A stretch of DNA of 64,000 nt from Occallatibacter gabretensis (GTDB taxonomy: Bacteria > Acidobacteriota > Terriglobia > Terriglobales > Acidobacteriaceae). Below the pieces are notes generated by a model. The model made no database searches. It was not told where the DNA came from and saw nothing but the letters and a program-made list of their open reading frames with translations. Positions 25,653 through 34,712 of this stretch are shown in pieces. Position 1 is the stretch's first letter. Every line of letters begins with the position of its first letter. The translations under genes were made by a program, and so were the position numbers. Location of the stretch: NCBI RefSeq assembly GCF_001449115.1, contig NZ_LAIJ01000010.1:558001-622000 (forward strand). The letters are read 5' to 3'.

Positions 25653-27152
25653 TTACAGCGCGATGGTTACGGCCTTGGTTTCGAGATAGTTGTGCAGGAC
25701 TTCTTCGCCCATTTCACGGCCCCAGCCGGATTGCTTGTAGCCGCCGAAGGCGAGGGAGGCGTCGAAGACGTTGTGGCAGTTGACCCAGACGGTTCCGGCG
25801 CGCAGGCCGCGGGCGACTTTGTGAGCAGTGGATAGGTTTTCCGTCCAGACGCTGGCTGCGAGGCCGTAGATGGAATCATTGGCTTTTCGGAGGATCGCTT
25901 CGATGTCTTTGTCGGAGAAGGGCGTGGCGCAGACGACGGGTCCGAAGATTTCTTCGTCGACAACCTTCATGCCGGGATGGGTGTTGGTGAGGACGGTGGG
26001 CTGTACGAAGTAGCCGTGCTCCGCCTTCTTTGCGCCGCCTGCGGTGACTTTTGCGCCTTCGTTCACGCCGGACTCGATGTAGCCGAGAACCTTGCGATAC
26101 TGCTCATCGCTGACGAGCGGTCCCATCTGGCACGATGGGTCGAGGCCGGGAGCGACGTTGATGCCGGAGGCAACTTTGCTGACGCCTTCGACGACTTCGT
26201 CGTAAATCTTTTCATGCACGAAGAGGCGCGAGCCGGCGCAGCAGCACTGGCCGTGGTTGAAGAAGATGGCCGAGGCCGTTCCCTGAATTGCGTTGTCGAT
26301 ACGCGCATCGGGGAAGACGAGGACGGGAGATTTTCCGCCGAGCTCGAGGCTGACTTTCTTGAGATTGCCCGTGGCGGCTTTGACGATGAGCTTGCCGACT
26401 TCGGTTGAGCCGGTGAAGGCGACCTTGTCCACATCGTTATGCGAGGCGAGCGGAGCTCCGGCTCCTTCGCCGAAGCCGGTGAGGACGTTGACCGCGCCGG
26501 GAGGCACGCCGGCTTCATGGAGGATCTGAGCGAGGCGCAGGCCAGAGAGCGGGGTCTGCTCGGCGAGCTTCAAGACAACGGTGCAGCCGCAGGCGAGCGC
26601 TGGAGCGAGTTTCCATGCGGCCATGAGCAGCGGGAAGTTCCAGGGAATGATTTGTGCGACGACGCCGATGGGTTCGCGAAGGGTGTAGGAGTGGAAGTCG
26701 CCGGGGAAGGAGATGGGGAAGGTCTTGCCGGCGATCTTGGTGGTCCATCCGCCCATGTAACGGAACATGTCGGTGGCGAGCGGGACATCTGCGATGCGGG
26801 CGACAGAGAAGGGCTTGCCGTTGTCGAGTGATTCGATTTCAGCGAACTCATCGTTGTGCTTTTCGAGCAGCTCGGCGACGCGCCAGAGGATGCGTCCGCG
26901 CTCGGAGGGCGACATGCGCGGCCAGGGGCCTTCATCAAAGGCGCGGCGGGCGGCGGCGACTGCGCGGTTGACGTCTTCCGCTTCAGCCTCGGGGGCATGG
27001 GTGATGACCTCGCCGGTGGCGGGGTTGTAGACGGGGAAGGTTTTGCCGGAGGCGGCGGAGACGAAGCGGCCGTCGATGAGCATCTTGTGATCGGCGGTGA
27101 CGAAGCCAGCTGTTGAGTGGCTGATGCGAGGATCAATTGCGACAGTTGCCAT
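25653..27152 (-). CDS. NAD(P)-dependent aldehyde dehydrogenase
   Basis: 499 residues, typical length. It oxidises an aldehyde to the acid with NAD(P)+ in the cytoplasm. Signatures: IPWNFPLLMAAWKLAPALACG with the catalytic Asn, the cofactor loop AFTGSTEVGKLI, the Glu in LELGGKSP, and the nucleophile Cys in NHGQCCCAGSR. The C-terminus FGGYKQSGWGREMGEEVLHNYLETKAVTIAL is typical of class 1/2 enzymes (retinal or betaine aldehyde type). Its substrate is not evident from the neighbourhood. A degenerate copy of its last 19 codons lies about 970 bases further along at 24679. Confidence 0.93.
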   Translation of the reverse strand: MATVAIDPRISHSTAGFVTADHKMLIDGRFVSAASGKTFPVYNPATGEVITHAPEAEAEDVNRAVAAARRAFDEGPWPRMSPSERGRILWRVAELLEKHNDEFAEIESLDNGKPFSVARIADVPLATDMFRYMGGWTTKIAGKTFPISFPGDFHSYTLREPIGVVAQIIPWNFPLLMAAWKLAPALACGCTVVLKLAEQTPLSGLRLAQILHEAGVPPGAVNVLTGFGEGAGAPLASHNDVDKVAFTGSTEVGKLIVKAATGNLKKVSLELGGKSPVLVFPDARIDNAIQGTASAIFFNHGQCCCAGSRLFVHEKIYDEVVEGVSKVASGINVAPGLDPSCQMGPLVSDEQYRKVLGYIESGVNEGAKVTAGGAKKAEHGYFVQPTVLTNTHPGMKVVDEEIFGPVVCATPFSDKDIEAILRKANDSIYGLAASVWTENLSTAHKVARGLRAGTVWVNCHNVFDASLAFGGYKQSGWGREMGEEVLHNYLETKAVTIAL

Positions 27153-27307
27153 GAAAATTCCTCCGTGTTTCCGGCTGTGGTGAGCCGGAATATTGCACGG
27201 AGGAACAGTAGCACCGGGCGCGGAGAGTTGGCCAGCGCGGGTAAGGGAATTTGTTGTGCTGTTATCGAATATTCCGCATGCACAGCGGCTTCTTCTACAC
27301 TCGATGA

Positions 27308-28423
27308 GTGAGCTTCCGGGAGTTTCTGGGCAATACGGCGACTGTGACGCGCCTGCGCGAGAGTGTTGCGGCGGAGCGCGTTCCGCAGTCGATGATTCTG
27401 GCTGGGCCGCGCGGGGCGGGGAAGTACACGCTGGCGCTGATGCTGGCGCGTGTGGTGAATTGCAAGGGCGGTCCGGATGGCGGCCCGATTGTTACGGATG
27501 GGCTGCCGGATTTCTGCGGGCGATGTCTCAATTGCGTGAAGATTGGCGAGGCGGCGAATCTGGAAGAAAAGGTTGCCGAGGCCGTGGAGGCGCGCGAGGA
27601 TCTGCGCGAGGCGGATAAGAAGGATACGCGGATTCTTATCCAGACTCATCCTGATGTACTGGTAATTCCTCCTGATCCGCCGCAGTTGCTGATTAAGTTG
27701 GGACAAGTGCGGCAGGTGATTCACGCGGCTTATTACCGGCCTCCGGTGGAGGCGCGGCGCTCATTTTTCATTTTTACGAGCGCAGCGTTTATGAAGGAGG
27801 CGGCAAATAGTCTGCTCAAAGTTCTGGAGGAACCGCCGGCCTACGCAACGCTGATTCTGCTGGCGGAAAATCCTCAGGAGCTGCTGCCGACGATTCGTTC
27901 TCGCGCGGTGACGCACCGGCTTGGCGCGCTGCCTAGCGGAGAGCTGGAAACACTGCTTGGTGTGCGCAGGCCGGAGCTGAAGCCCGCGGAGCGCGCGCTG
28001 GTGGCGCGGCTGGCTGAGGGCGCGGTTGGGCGGGCGCTGGGCTTCGATCTTGCGGCCTGGCTGCAGAGCCGGCAGGATGCGCTGATTCTTTTGCGAACGG
28101 CGCTGCGTGAGCCGGATTACTCGACGCTGTTTCGCACGACGGAAGCGTATCGCGCGGGAGCAGAGGGGCAGGAAAAAACTACGAACTTGCTGCGAGTTCT
28201 GGGCAGCCTCTTTGAGGACCTGCTGCTGACCCATGCGGGTACGCCTCAGCTCATACGGAATATCGATATGGCTGGCGAGTTGGGGCAGTTGGCGCAGGGA
28301 ATCAACGTGGATTGGCTGGATGGAGCCGCCTATGCGCTGGGACAGGTTCAGAGCGGAATGCGCAGGAATCTGTTGCGGTCGCTGAGCCTGGATGCGATGG
28401 CGCTGAGTCTGCCGGAGCGCTGA
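27308..28423 (+). CDS. holB: DNA polymerase III delta prime subunit
   Basis: 371 residues. Part of the clamp loader that opens the beta ring on primed DNA. Walker A variant GPRGAGKYTLALMLARVVNC (about 33-50), a zinc-binding set of cysteines (C in VVNC, then FCGRCLNC), the segment FFIFTSAAFMKEAANSLLKVLEEPP with the SRC-like region read as SRAVTHRLG (the usual Arg finger Cys is changed). Start GTG at 27308. The Tyr in GKYT replaces the common Ser/Thr pattern, in line with delta prime subunits that need not hydrolyse ATP. Confidence 0.9.
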   Translation: MSFREFLGNTATVTRLRESVAAERVPQSMILAGPRGAGKYTLALMLARVVNCKGGPDGGPIVTDGLPDFCGRCLNCVKIGEAANLEEKVAEAVEAREDLREADKKDTRILIQTHPDVLVIPPDPPQLLIKLGQVRQVIHAAYYRPPVEARRSFFIFTSAAFMKEAANSLLKVLEEPPAYATLILLAENPQELLPTIRSRAVTHRLGALPSGELETLLGVRRPELKPAERALVARLAEGAVGRALGFDLAAWLQSRQDALILLRTALREPDYSTLFRTTEAYRAGAEGQEKTTNLLRVLGSLFEDLLLTHAGTPQLIRNIDMAGELGQLAQGINVDWLDGAAYALGQVQSGMRRNLLRSLSLDAMALSLPER

Positions 28424-28734
28424 AAATACAAGCGGCGACAGGGCGCGGTGCTCAGAGTGTTCGAGCGCAATGGAAGTTCGCACTGTGGGAATTTCCACAT
28501 CGTGGCGCACAACCCGGAGTAACGCGTGGGCATCTCTTTTAGTAACAGCTTTCCAAAATCCGAGAGCAGTACGAAGAGGCCTCAGCGAGGCCTCAGCGCT
28601 GGTGCAGGTTCTCTTTGTCCTTGCTGCCGGTATTGGAGAGAGGGCTTTATCGATGCACGAGTTTGCACAGCCTGCGTTTGAGCAATCAAACGCGATGTCC
28701 CGTCGATAAAGCACCGAAAGAAAGGATGAGCTTT
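28424..28734 (+). promoter_or_regulatory. structured leader before the Hfq-like gene
   Basis: About 310 bases without a gene. GCTTTATCGA (28644-28653) and TCGATAAAGC (28703-28712) form a perfect 10-bp inverted repeat whose right arm ends 22 bases before the start codon. Further upstream GAGGCCTCAGC occurs twice in tandem (about 28577-28600). The stem could control translation of the RNA-binding protein. Confidence 0.45.
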
Positions 28735-29070
28735 ATGAGCGGACAAGCTATTCTTCCCCGCGTTGCAGAGGATGGTATTGCAACCCAGCCGGAGATCTCG
28801 GCACCGCGCAAACGCCGTAGCACGGCACCAATTTCAGTGCGTTTGCCCGAGTACCAGGAGCCGTTCGCGCTGCATCACGCGGAGCTTTTTTACCTGCAGA
28901 AACAGATTCAGTCGCAGACGTCGATGGTGATTGTGATGGAGGATGGCGAGACGATTGAAGGCTGCATTGAATGGTACGACCATCATGCGCTCAAGGTGCG
29001 GGGGCGGACGAGGATGCTGATTTACAAGTCCGCGATTAAATTTATGTACAAGCAGGGCGAGAACGGCTGA
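28735..29070 (+). CDS. hfq: Hfq-like Sm-fold RNA-binding protein
   Basis: 111 residues from ATG 28735 (AAAGGA eight bases upstream; another ATG at 28726 is too close to that site). The last 65 residues match the Hfq core: HHAELFYLQKQIQSQTSMVIVMEDGETIEGCIEWYDHHALKVRGR with Sm1, and MLIYKSAIKFMY matching the Sm2 YKHAI motif (His replaced by Ser). The first 45 residues are a basic extension (APRKRRSTAP) not found in enterobacterial Hfq. It should form a hexameric ring that pairs small RNAs with messages. The symbol is given on family resemblance. Confidence 0.75.
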   Translation: MSGQAILPRVAEDGIATQPEISAPRKRRSTAPISVRLPEYQEPFALHHAELFYLQKQIQSQTSMVIVMEDGETIEGCIEWYDHHALKVRGRTRMLIYKSAIKFMYKQGENG

Positions 29071-29502
29071 AGGCTATTGTTTTTCAAGAGCACTCTATGT
29101 CGGTTCAACTAGTAATGCCTCAGCGATCATGTGCCATCGACAATCTGCGAGTCAGCAAGCAAGATTCGAACTGAAGCCTGTCGGTCGATATCCATCGGTT
29201 TTCTTGAGATCGGCTCGGCCTCAAGAGGCCACTGGTAGTGGTATGAAGAGAATTCTTGCGAAGGTAAACCGGGTGTATGATGCCAGTGTTCAGACGATGG
29301 GATCGCACCGTCAGTAATCTGAGCCCAATATAGCTGAGTACTTCGAGTCTTTCGTTTGAATCATGCCGCTTCCCGGTATTTCTGGAATTGCCTTCAACTG
29401 CACTGTGCGTTTCTCGCAAGTCGGTTCAAGGTTCGCCTGAGGGTGGGCGTTGGGCTCACCAGATCTGGTCCTCCAGTTTCGTAGTGCTTGTGGTTCGCCG
29501 CT
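29071..29502. other. intergenic stretch, nothing recognised
   Basis: About 430 bases with slightly lower GC. Open frames here have no ribosome binding site or familiar sequence. It presumably carries the promoter of the EAL gene. Confidence 0.4.
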
Positions 29503-31056
29503 ATGCGAAGACTTTTTGTGACGGACATGTCGGTGCGCCTGGCAGCTACCACGTGCGTGGTCGTATTCCTGGTGTGTTTTTTCAGTCTGGGATCGACGAG
29601 CAGATATCTGGCTAACCGAGCGCTTGCGCGCCAGACGAATGTGATGGTTCGCGCACTCGAAGAGGGCGTTGACGGCACGCGCCGCGAACTCGAGCAGTTG
29701 CCGCCCGTTGAAGCGCTGAACTGCAGGAACGGCGTCAGCGATATATTGGCCCAGCGAGCATTCGAGAATCCCTATATTCGCTGGATAGGCGTCAGGCGCG
29801 CGGGGAAGATGATCTGCCGCAGCGGTCTCGTGAACAGGGATCCCGGGCTCGCCGCTCATCTTTACCGCATTAACGATGTATGGTCGATAGGCTTCCTGGA
29901 AGGCAAGTCCGACGTCGTTTATCTGGAGCAGCGCCGGGGTGACACGGAGTACATCGCAATCCCTGAGGCGATGATGTTTGACTTCGAAAGCTCACTCGAT
30001 TGCCCGCGATGTGTGGCATATCAATGGGATGTTGACCAGCCAGGTTTCGTAATGAGGTTCGGAGACTGGAACAGCGTCGTCATACGCCAAACAGGGGATG
30101 TGGTGATCTTGGGCATCCGCAACAGGGTTACGCTGGGAGCGTCGCAAAGCTACGTTGACAGGCTTCAATCCAGCGGCCGTGTGCTGGCCGCGGGCATTGC
30201 GGCTATCGTTGCGTTGATCTTGAGCTTCCTCTTGTATGCCTTGCTGGCGCGGCAAACTTCAGTCGTAAGCCTGATCAGACAGGGGCTGCGACGAAATGAA
30301 TTTTTGCCATATTATCAGCCCATCGTCGATGGCCGTGATGGATCCGTGCTTGGGGCGGAAGCCCTGGTGCGCTGGTCGCGCCCGCATAAGCTGGTTCCAC
30401 CGGAACAATTTGTTCTGTTTGCCGAAGAAAATGGTTTGATTGGACCCATCACCGAACAGCTCGTAAAGAAGGTTCTGATGGACATCAAGACATTCGGATG
30501 GGTGGGGACGAATCGCTACATCAGCATCAATGCCGAACCCGACCAGATTGTGAAAACAGATTTTTGCAAGTCCCTTGTGAAGCAACTGGCCGATAGCGGC
30601 ATTCCGGGCAAGAACATCGCGGTCGAGGTCACCGAACGGCGACAATTGACAGACCTTGCCATGGGGCGCAGCCATCTGCTCTACCTGGCGAATGCTGGAG
30701 TTGACATCAAAATCGATGATGCTGGAACAGGATTCGGAGGATTTTCTTACCTGCTGGAACTGCCAGTAAGCACGTTGAAAATCGACAAGATATTCATCGA
30801 CACGCTGCGTGCAAAAGACGATGCGAAGCGCCCGGTCCTGGACGCGATCATTCATTTCGCAAGACAGTCTGGTCTAAGCATGATTGCGGAAGGTGTGGAG
30901 ACGAACGAACAGGTCAATTACCTGGTCCAAGCTGGCGTTTATGCTATCCAGGGCTATGTGTATTCGCCGCCCTTGTCGGCGGAAAAGCTGATGAGCTGGG
31001 TGAAAGAACATGAATTAGAGACGCCTGGCGTGATTATCGGCTCCAGATCACTGTGA
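29503..31056 (+). CDS. membrane c-di-GMP phosphodiesterase (CSS-like sensor, EAL)
   Basis: 517 residues from ATG 29503; a TTG 15 bases earlier is in frame. First membrane helix about 10-30, periplasmic domain 35-235 of the CSS-motif kind with Cys in LNCRNG and ICRSG (the canonical CSS triplets are changed), second helix about 232-252, then an EAL domain. Catalytic set looks complete: GAEALVRW, the Asn in SINAEP, EVTERRQL, DDAGTGFGG, KIDK, AEGVET and QGYVYSPPL. It should cleave c-di-GMP in the cytoplasm, lowering biofilm signalling, under periplasmic redox or ligand control. No GGDEF domain. Confidence 0.88.
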   Translation: MRRLFVTDMSVRLAATTCVVVFLVCFFSLGSTSRYLANRALARQTNVMVRALEEGVDGTRRELEQLPPVEALNCRNGVSDILAQRAFENPYIRWIGVRRAGKMICRSGLVNRDPGLAAHLYRINDVWSIGFLEGKSDVVYLEQRRGDTEYIAIPEAMMFDFESSLDCPRCVAYQWDVDQPGFVMRFGDWNSVVIRQTGDVVILGIRNRVTLGASQSYVDRLQSSGRVLAAGIAAIVALILSFLLYALLARQTSVVSLIRQGLRRNEFLPYYQPIVDGRDGSVLGAEALVRWSRPHKLVPPEQFVLFAEENGLIGPITEQLVKKVLMDIKTFGWVGTNRYISINAEPDQIVKTDFCKSLVKQLADSGIPGKNIAVEVTERRQLTDLAMGRSHLLYLANAGVDIKIDDAGTGFGGFSYLLELPVSTLKIDKIFIDTLRAKDDAKRPVLDAIIHFARQSGLSMIAEGVETNEQVNYLVQAGVYAIQGYVYSPPLSAEKLMSWVKEHELETPGVIIGSRSL

Positions 31057-31418
31057 CCGGACTAATCCATATTGAAGGCTGACAGCCGGCGAACTCTGAG
31101 CTTGGATCCGCAGAGATTCTCTCTCTGGAGTGCAGACGTTCAAATGGGCGATAACGAGATGAGCAGGCACAATTCACTTGACACGCGGCCCCGATCAGGG
31201 TCGTATGGGGTACTGCCATCCGACAATCAGCGAGGGCTGCAATGAAAGCTGCATGCTGCCGGCCAATCACGGCACACAGAGGGACTCGCCGATTTTTTGC
31301 GCAAATCTACCAGGTCCGATCTTCAGCAACTGCTTTCAATCGTCCGACAAATCGGCTCGAGACTGACCGTCCAGTTTCGACACGGCTCAATTCGCCGTCG
31401 ATGGTTCGATGCAGCTTC
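31057..31418. other. intergenic stretch, nothing recognised
   Basis: Some 360 bases between the EAL gene and the PadR promoter. No credible open frame or palindrome seen. Confidence 0.4.
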
Positions 31419-31466
31419 CTCTTGACTATCGAGAGAAGATGCGCGTATTATCTCGACAATCAAGAG
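31419..31466 (+). promoter_or_regulatory. padR promoter with operator
   Basis: TTGACT (31422-31427), 18 bases, TATTAT (31446-31451). Inverted arms CTCTTGACTATCGAGA (31419-31434) and TCTCGACAATCAAGAG (31451-31466) match at 14 of 16 positions and cover both boxes, as expected for PadR autorepression. Confidence 0.65.
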
Positions 31467-31479
31467 GAGTGAAGTCAAG

Positions 31480-31803
31480 ATGGGCCAACGAGACGTTGTG
31501 CAAGGCACGCTGGAAATGTTGATCCTGAAGACCCTGGCACATGAGCCAATGCACGGTTACGGAGTAGCCTTGCGCATCGAACAGATGAGCAAAGGTGTTT
31601 TTCGCGTCAACCCGGGATCGCTGCTGCCGGCGCTGGCCCGCATGGAGCGTGCAGGGCGCGTCAAGAGCGGTTGGCGCACAAGCGAGAATAATCGCCGCGC
31701 CAAGTACTACATGTTGACTGCACGAGGACGCAAGTCGCTCTCTGAGGAAGCAGAGACGTGGAACCGCCAGATCTCTGCCATCGCTCGCATCATGGAAGCC
31801 TAA
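31480..31803 (+). CDS. PadR-family transcriptional regulator
   Basis: 107 residues, a small PadR of the type that precedes ADOP permeases. The winged helix is GTLEMLILKTLAHEPMHGYGVALRIEQMSKGVFRVNPGSLLPALARMERAGRVKSGWR, with wing NNRRAKYYMLTARGRK and a short dimer helix. AGGAG lies upstream of the ATG at 31480. The palindrome over its own promoter points to autoregulation, and the ADOP permease starting 23 bases later is the obvious co-regulated target. Such regulators release DNA on binding hydrophobic or phenolic compounds; the ligand here is unknown. Confidence 0.9.
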   Translation: MGQRDVVQGTLEMLILKTLAHEPMHGYGVALRIEQMSKGVFRVNPGSLLPALARMERAGRVKSGWRTSENNRRAKYYMLTARGRKSLSEEAETWNRQISAIARIMEA

Positions 31804-31826
31804 GTGAATAGGCCGAAGGAGCTCGA

Positions 31827-34595
31827 ATGGGGCTGCTAAACAATATTGCACAGGGTGTCCGCTCGCTGTTCCAGCGAGATCGTATCGAGCGCGAAATGGA
31901 CGATGAATTACGCGAGTTCGTCGAGGCGTCCACCGCAGACAAGCTTCGTCGTGGCATGTCCGCAGAGCAGGCCGGTCGCGCCGCCCGCGTTGAGATGGGC
32001 AGCTCCAACGCTGTCAAACACCGTATTTATTCCGCTACATGGGAGTCAAAGATGGAGATATTCTGGCGCGATCTGAAACATTGTGTTCGCGGATTGTTGC
32101 ACAGCCCCGGCTTCACGCTGATTGCTGTGCTGTCGCTTGGGCTTGGCATCGGCGCGAACACGGCTATCTTTACTCTGATCCGGCAGGTTCTTTTGCAGCA
32201 GCTCCCGGTACGCGATCCGCAGCAGCTCGTCACCTTCGGCGAGTCCACCGGCGGGGGCGTTCTCGGCGGCATCGACCTGGGTACCGCCGACTTGTTCACC
32301 TACGATTTCGCGCGGCAACTCGAAGCCAATCCCGGCCCATTTCAAGGGGTTGCTACTTACTCCAGTTTTTCGCCACAAGTGAGTGTTCGTCTCCCCAACA
32401 CTGCAGGTGCGCTTCAGATTTCCGCCAGTCTCGTCTCCGGCAACTTCTTCAGCGTTCTGGGTGCAGAGCCGCTGCTTGGCCGCACCATTGTCCGGTTTGA
32501 CGCCGATGCTCCGGACCGCAGCCCGGTTGCGGTCATCAGCTATCACCTGTGGCAGCAATCGTTCTCTTCCGACCCTGCCGTCCTCGGCAAGCCCGTCTCC
32601 ATCAATGGCACGCCGTTTACGGTGATCGGTGTAATGCCGCCCGCGTTTCATGGCATTCAGCAGGAACTGGAACCGGCGGAAATCTGGGTGCCGGTTACCA
32701 TGACGCGGGAGATTCTCTTGCAGCCGGGCTTCCTGGAGCCGCGGTCGTTTTATTTTCTGCATATGGTTGCGCGGCGAAGCCCCCAGTCACAGCTTGCCAC
32801 TGACCAGGGATGGCTCGATCGTCAGATTCGTGATTACGTTCGCGCAGGCGAAGGCCAAACCATCGCCCCTGCGCGGCAGCAGGAGATTGAGCGCATCACC
32901 GCTCTCCTCGTCTCTGGCGCACACGGAGTTTCGCAGCTTCGCTCTCGATACGGCGACTCCCTCACGATCCTCATGGCGATCGTAGGTGTCGTTCTGCTGA
33001 TCGCATGCGCCAACCTTGCGAATTTCCTGCTGGCCCGAACCATTGCGCGGCAACGCGAAACAGCCACGCGTCTTGCCCTGGGTTCGAGTCGCGGACGCAT
33101 TATCTGGCAGAGCATGCTGGAGGCGCTGCTGTTGTCGCTTTCGGGAGGCCTGCTCGGGCTTGGTCTGGCATTTGCCGCTACGCGTGCTCTCATCGCCTTT
33201 GTGGCGCGGGGTGCAGCGTATGTTCCGCTCAATGCCTCGCCGGACTCTACGATTCTGTTGTTCACGCTGGGCGTGTCGATCTTTGCGGGTTTGCTTTTCG
33301 GTCTGGCTCCGGCACTGCATCTGGCTCGTGCCTCGGCCATGCCAGCTATGAATGCCGGCACACGAACGGCCGCAAGCAGCGGCGGACGTACCAGCCGGTG
33401 GTGGCCCAAGGCGCTGGTTACCGCGCAGATCATGTTCTGCCTTCTGCTGCTCGTGGCAGCCGGACTATTTCTGCGCACGCTCGGCAATCTCCAGAACCAG
33501 GACTTCGGTTTCGAGCGCACGCATTTGTTAATTGCTGACCTAGCTGAGAGCCTGGCAGGCTACAAGCCGGAGCAGGCTCCTGCCTTAAATCAGCGCGTGT
33601 TGGAACGCCTGTCGGCGATTCCGGGCGTTCGCTCGGCGGCTCTTGCAGCATTGCCGCCCATCAGCTTCGGCGCATGGAGTTCCTCCGTCCATTTCTCCGG
33701 ATACACACCAGGTCCAAAGGAGGACATGGGGTCGGAGCTCAACCGCGTTTCAGGCCAGTACTTTGAAACCACGGGAATTTCGATCATCGCCGGCCGGCCC
33801 ATTTCGCCCACCGACAACGCAACCAGCATGAAAGTAGCTGTAGTGAACGAGACCATTGCTCGCAAGTTCTTCCCCAATGGAGATGCGGTCGGGCACACGG
33901 TGAAGATCGATATTGATACTGTCGAGGGACCGTGGCAGATTGTGGGCGTGGCGCGCGACACCAAGTCCGGTAACCCGCGACAAGAGCCTCACCGCATGGT
34001 CTATCTACCCATAGCGCAGATCCTGGACAAGAATGGCGCAGGCAATCAGGACAGCTTTGCCCATACAATTCTTCTGCGCACAGAAGGCGACCCGGCGTCG
34101 ACGATCAACGAGCTTCGCAGCGCAATCGCAGGCATTGACCCCAATCTGCCCATTCTTCAGGTTCACACCATGCACGATCACATGGAAGCTTTCATGAGCC
34201 AGGAGACGCTGGTCTCACGGCTCACGGCCATCTTTGCCTTGCTTGCAGTGCTGCTTGCGTCCATTGGACTCTACGGCGTGATGAGCTTTAACGTTGCGCG
34301 CCGTAGTAATGAGATCGGCATCCGTATCGCTCTGGGTGCTTCCGGGGCCGGCGTGCAGTGGATGGTGCTGCGCGAGTCGCTTGTCTTGCTCGCTGCGGGC
34401 CTGGCCCTCGGTATTCCAATCGCCCTCGGCGCCGCTCGCCTGATCCGTGCACAGCTCTACCAGATGAGTCCCTTCGATCCCATGATCTTCATCGCAGCAA
34501 CAGCCGGCATCGCGGCCGTCACCGTACTCTCCGCATGGCTCCCCGCGCGTCGCGCAGCTGCAGTCGACCCCATGGCCTCTTTGCGGTGTGAATGA
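31827..34595 (+). CDS. ADOP-family permease with N-terminal helical domain
   Basis: 922 residues. The first 70 residues form the charged helical extension of PadR-linked ADOP permeases (REMDDELREFVEASTADKLRRGMSAEQAGRAARVEMG). Then a MacB-like signature LSLGLGIGANTAIFTLIRQVLLQQLPV (about 100-126), periplasmic domain, FtsX domain around 385-500, a second half with helix, periplasmic domain, and a last FtsX domain (EIGIRIALGASGAGVQWMVL), ending PARRAAAVDPMASLRCE. AAGGAG precedes the ATG. Codon use is richer in C-ending codons than in the permease at 13539. Operon with the PadR gene; export substrate unknown. Confidence 0.9.
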   Translation: MGLLNNIAQGVRSLFQRDRIEREMDDELREFVEASTADKLRRGMSAEQAGRAARVEMGSSNAVKHRIYSATWESKMEIFWRDLKHCVRGLLHSPGFTLIAVLSLGLGIGANTAIFTLIRQVLLQQLPVRDPQQLVTFGESTGGGVLGGIDLGTADLFTYDFARQLEANPGPFQGVATYSSFSPQVSVRLPNTAGALQISASLVSGNFFSVLGAEPLLGRTIVRFDADAPDRSPVAVISYHLWQQSFSSDPAVLGKPVSINGTPFTVIGVMPPAFHGIQQELEPAEIWVPVTMTREILLQPGFLEPRSFYFLHMVARRSPQSQLATDQGWLDRQIRDYVRAGEGQTIAPARQQEIERITALLVSGAHGVSQLRSRYGDSLTILMAIVGVVLLIACANLANFLLARTIARQRETATRLALGSSRGRIIWQSMLEALLLSLSGGLLGLGLAFAATRALIAFVARGAAYVPLNASPDSTILLFTLGVSIFAGLLFGLAPALHLARASAMPAMNAGTRTAASSGGRTSRWWPKALVTAQIMFCLLLLVAAGLFLRTLGNLQNQDFGFERTHLLIADLAESLAGYKPEQAPALNQRVLERLSAIPGVRSAALAALPPISFGAWSSSVHFSGYTPGPKEDMGSELNRVSGQYFETTGISIIAGRPISPTDNATSMKVAVVNETIARKFFPNGDAVGHTVKIDIDTVEGPWQIVGVARDTKSGNPRQEPHRMVYLPIAQILDKNGAGNQDSFAHTILLRTEGDPASTINELRSAIAGIDPNLPILQVHTMHDHMEAFMSQETLVSRLTAIFALLAVLLASIGLYGVMSFNVARRSNEIGIRIALGASGAGVQWMVLRESLVLLAAGLALGIPIALGAARLIRAQLYQMSPFDPMIFIAATAGIAAVTVLSAWLPARRAAAVDPMASLRCE

Positions 34596-34712
34596 CTGTG
34601 AAAGGCCTGGCTCTCCTTTTGTGATTCAATTGCCTACTTCAGTGCCGAGCACTTATCCATTTCGGCGTGACCGCAGATTGAATCAGGCGCAACCCATGCC
34701 GAAACTTCATGC

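Noticed and set aside
26570-27724. 384-codon minus-strand frame
   Set aside because: Overlaps both the aldehyde dehydrogenase and the holB gene in other frames; composition is Pro/Arg/Ser-rich nonsense.
27761-28714. 317-codon minus-strand frame
   Set aside because: Antisense to holB, rich in Arg, Gln and His, no ribosome binding site.
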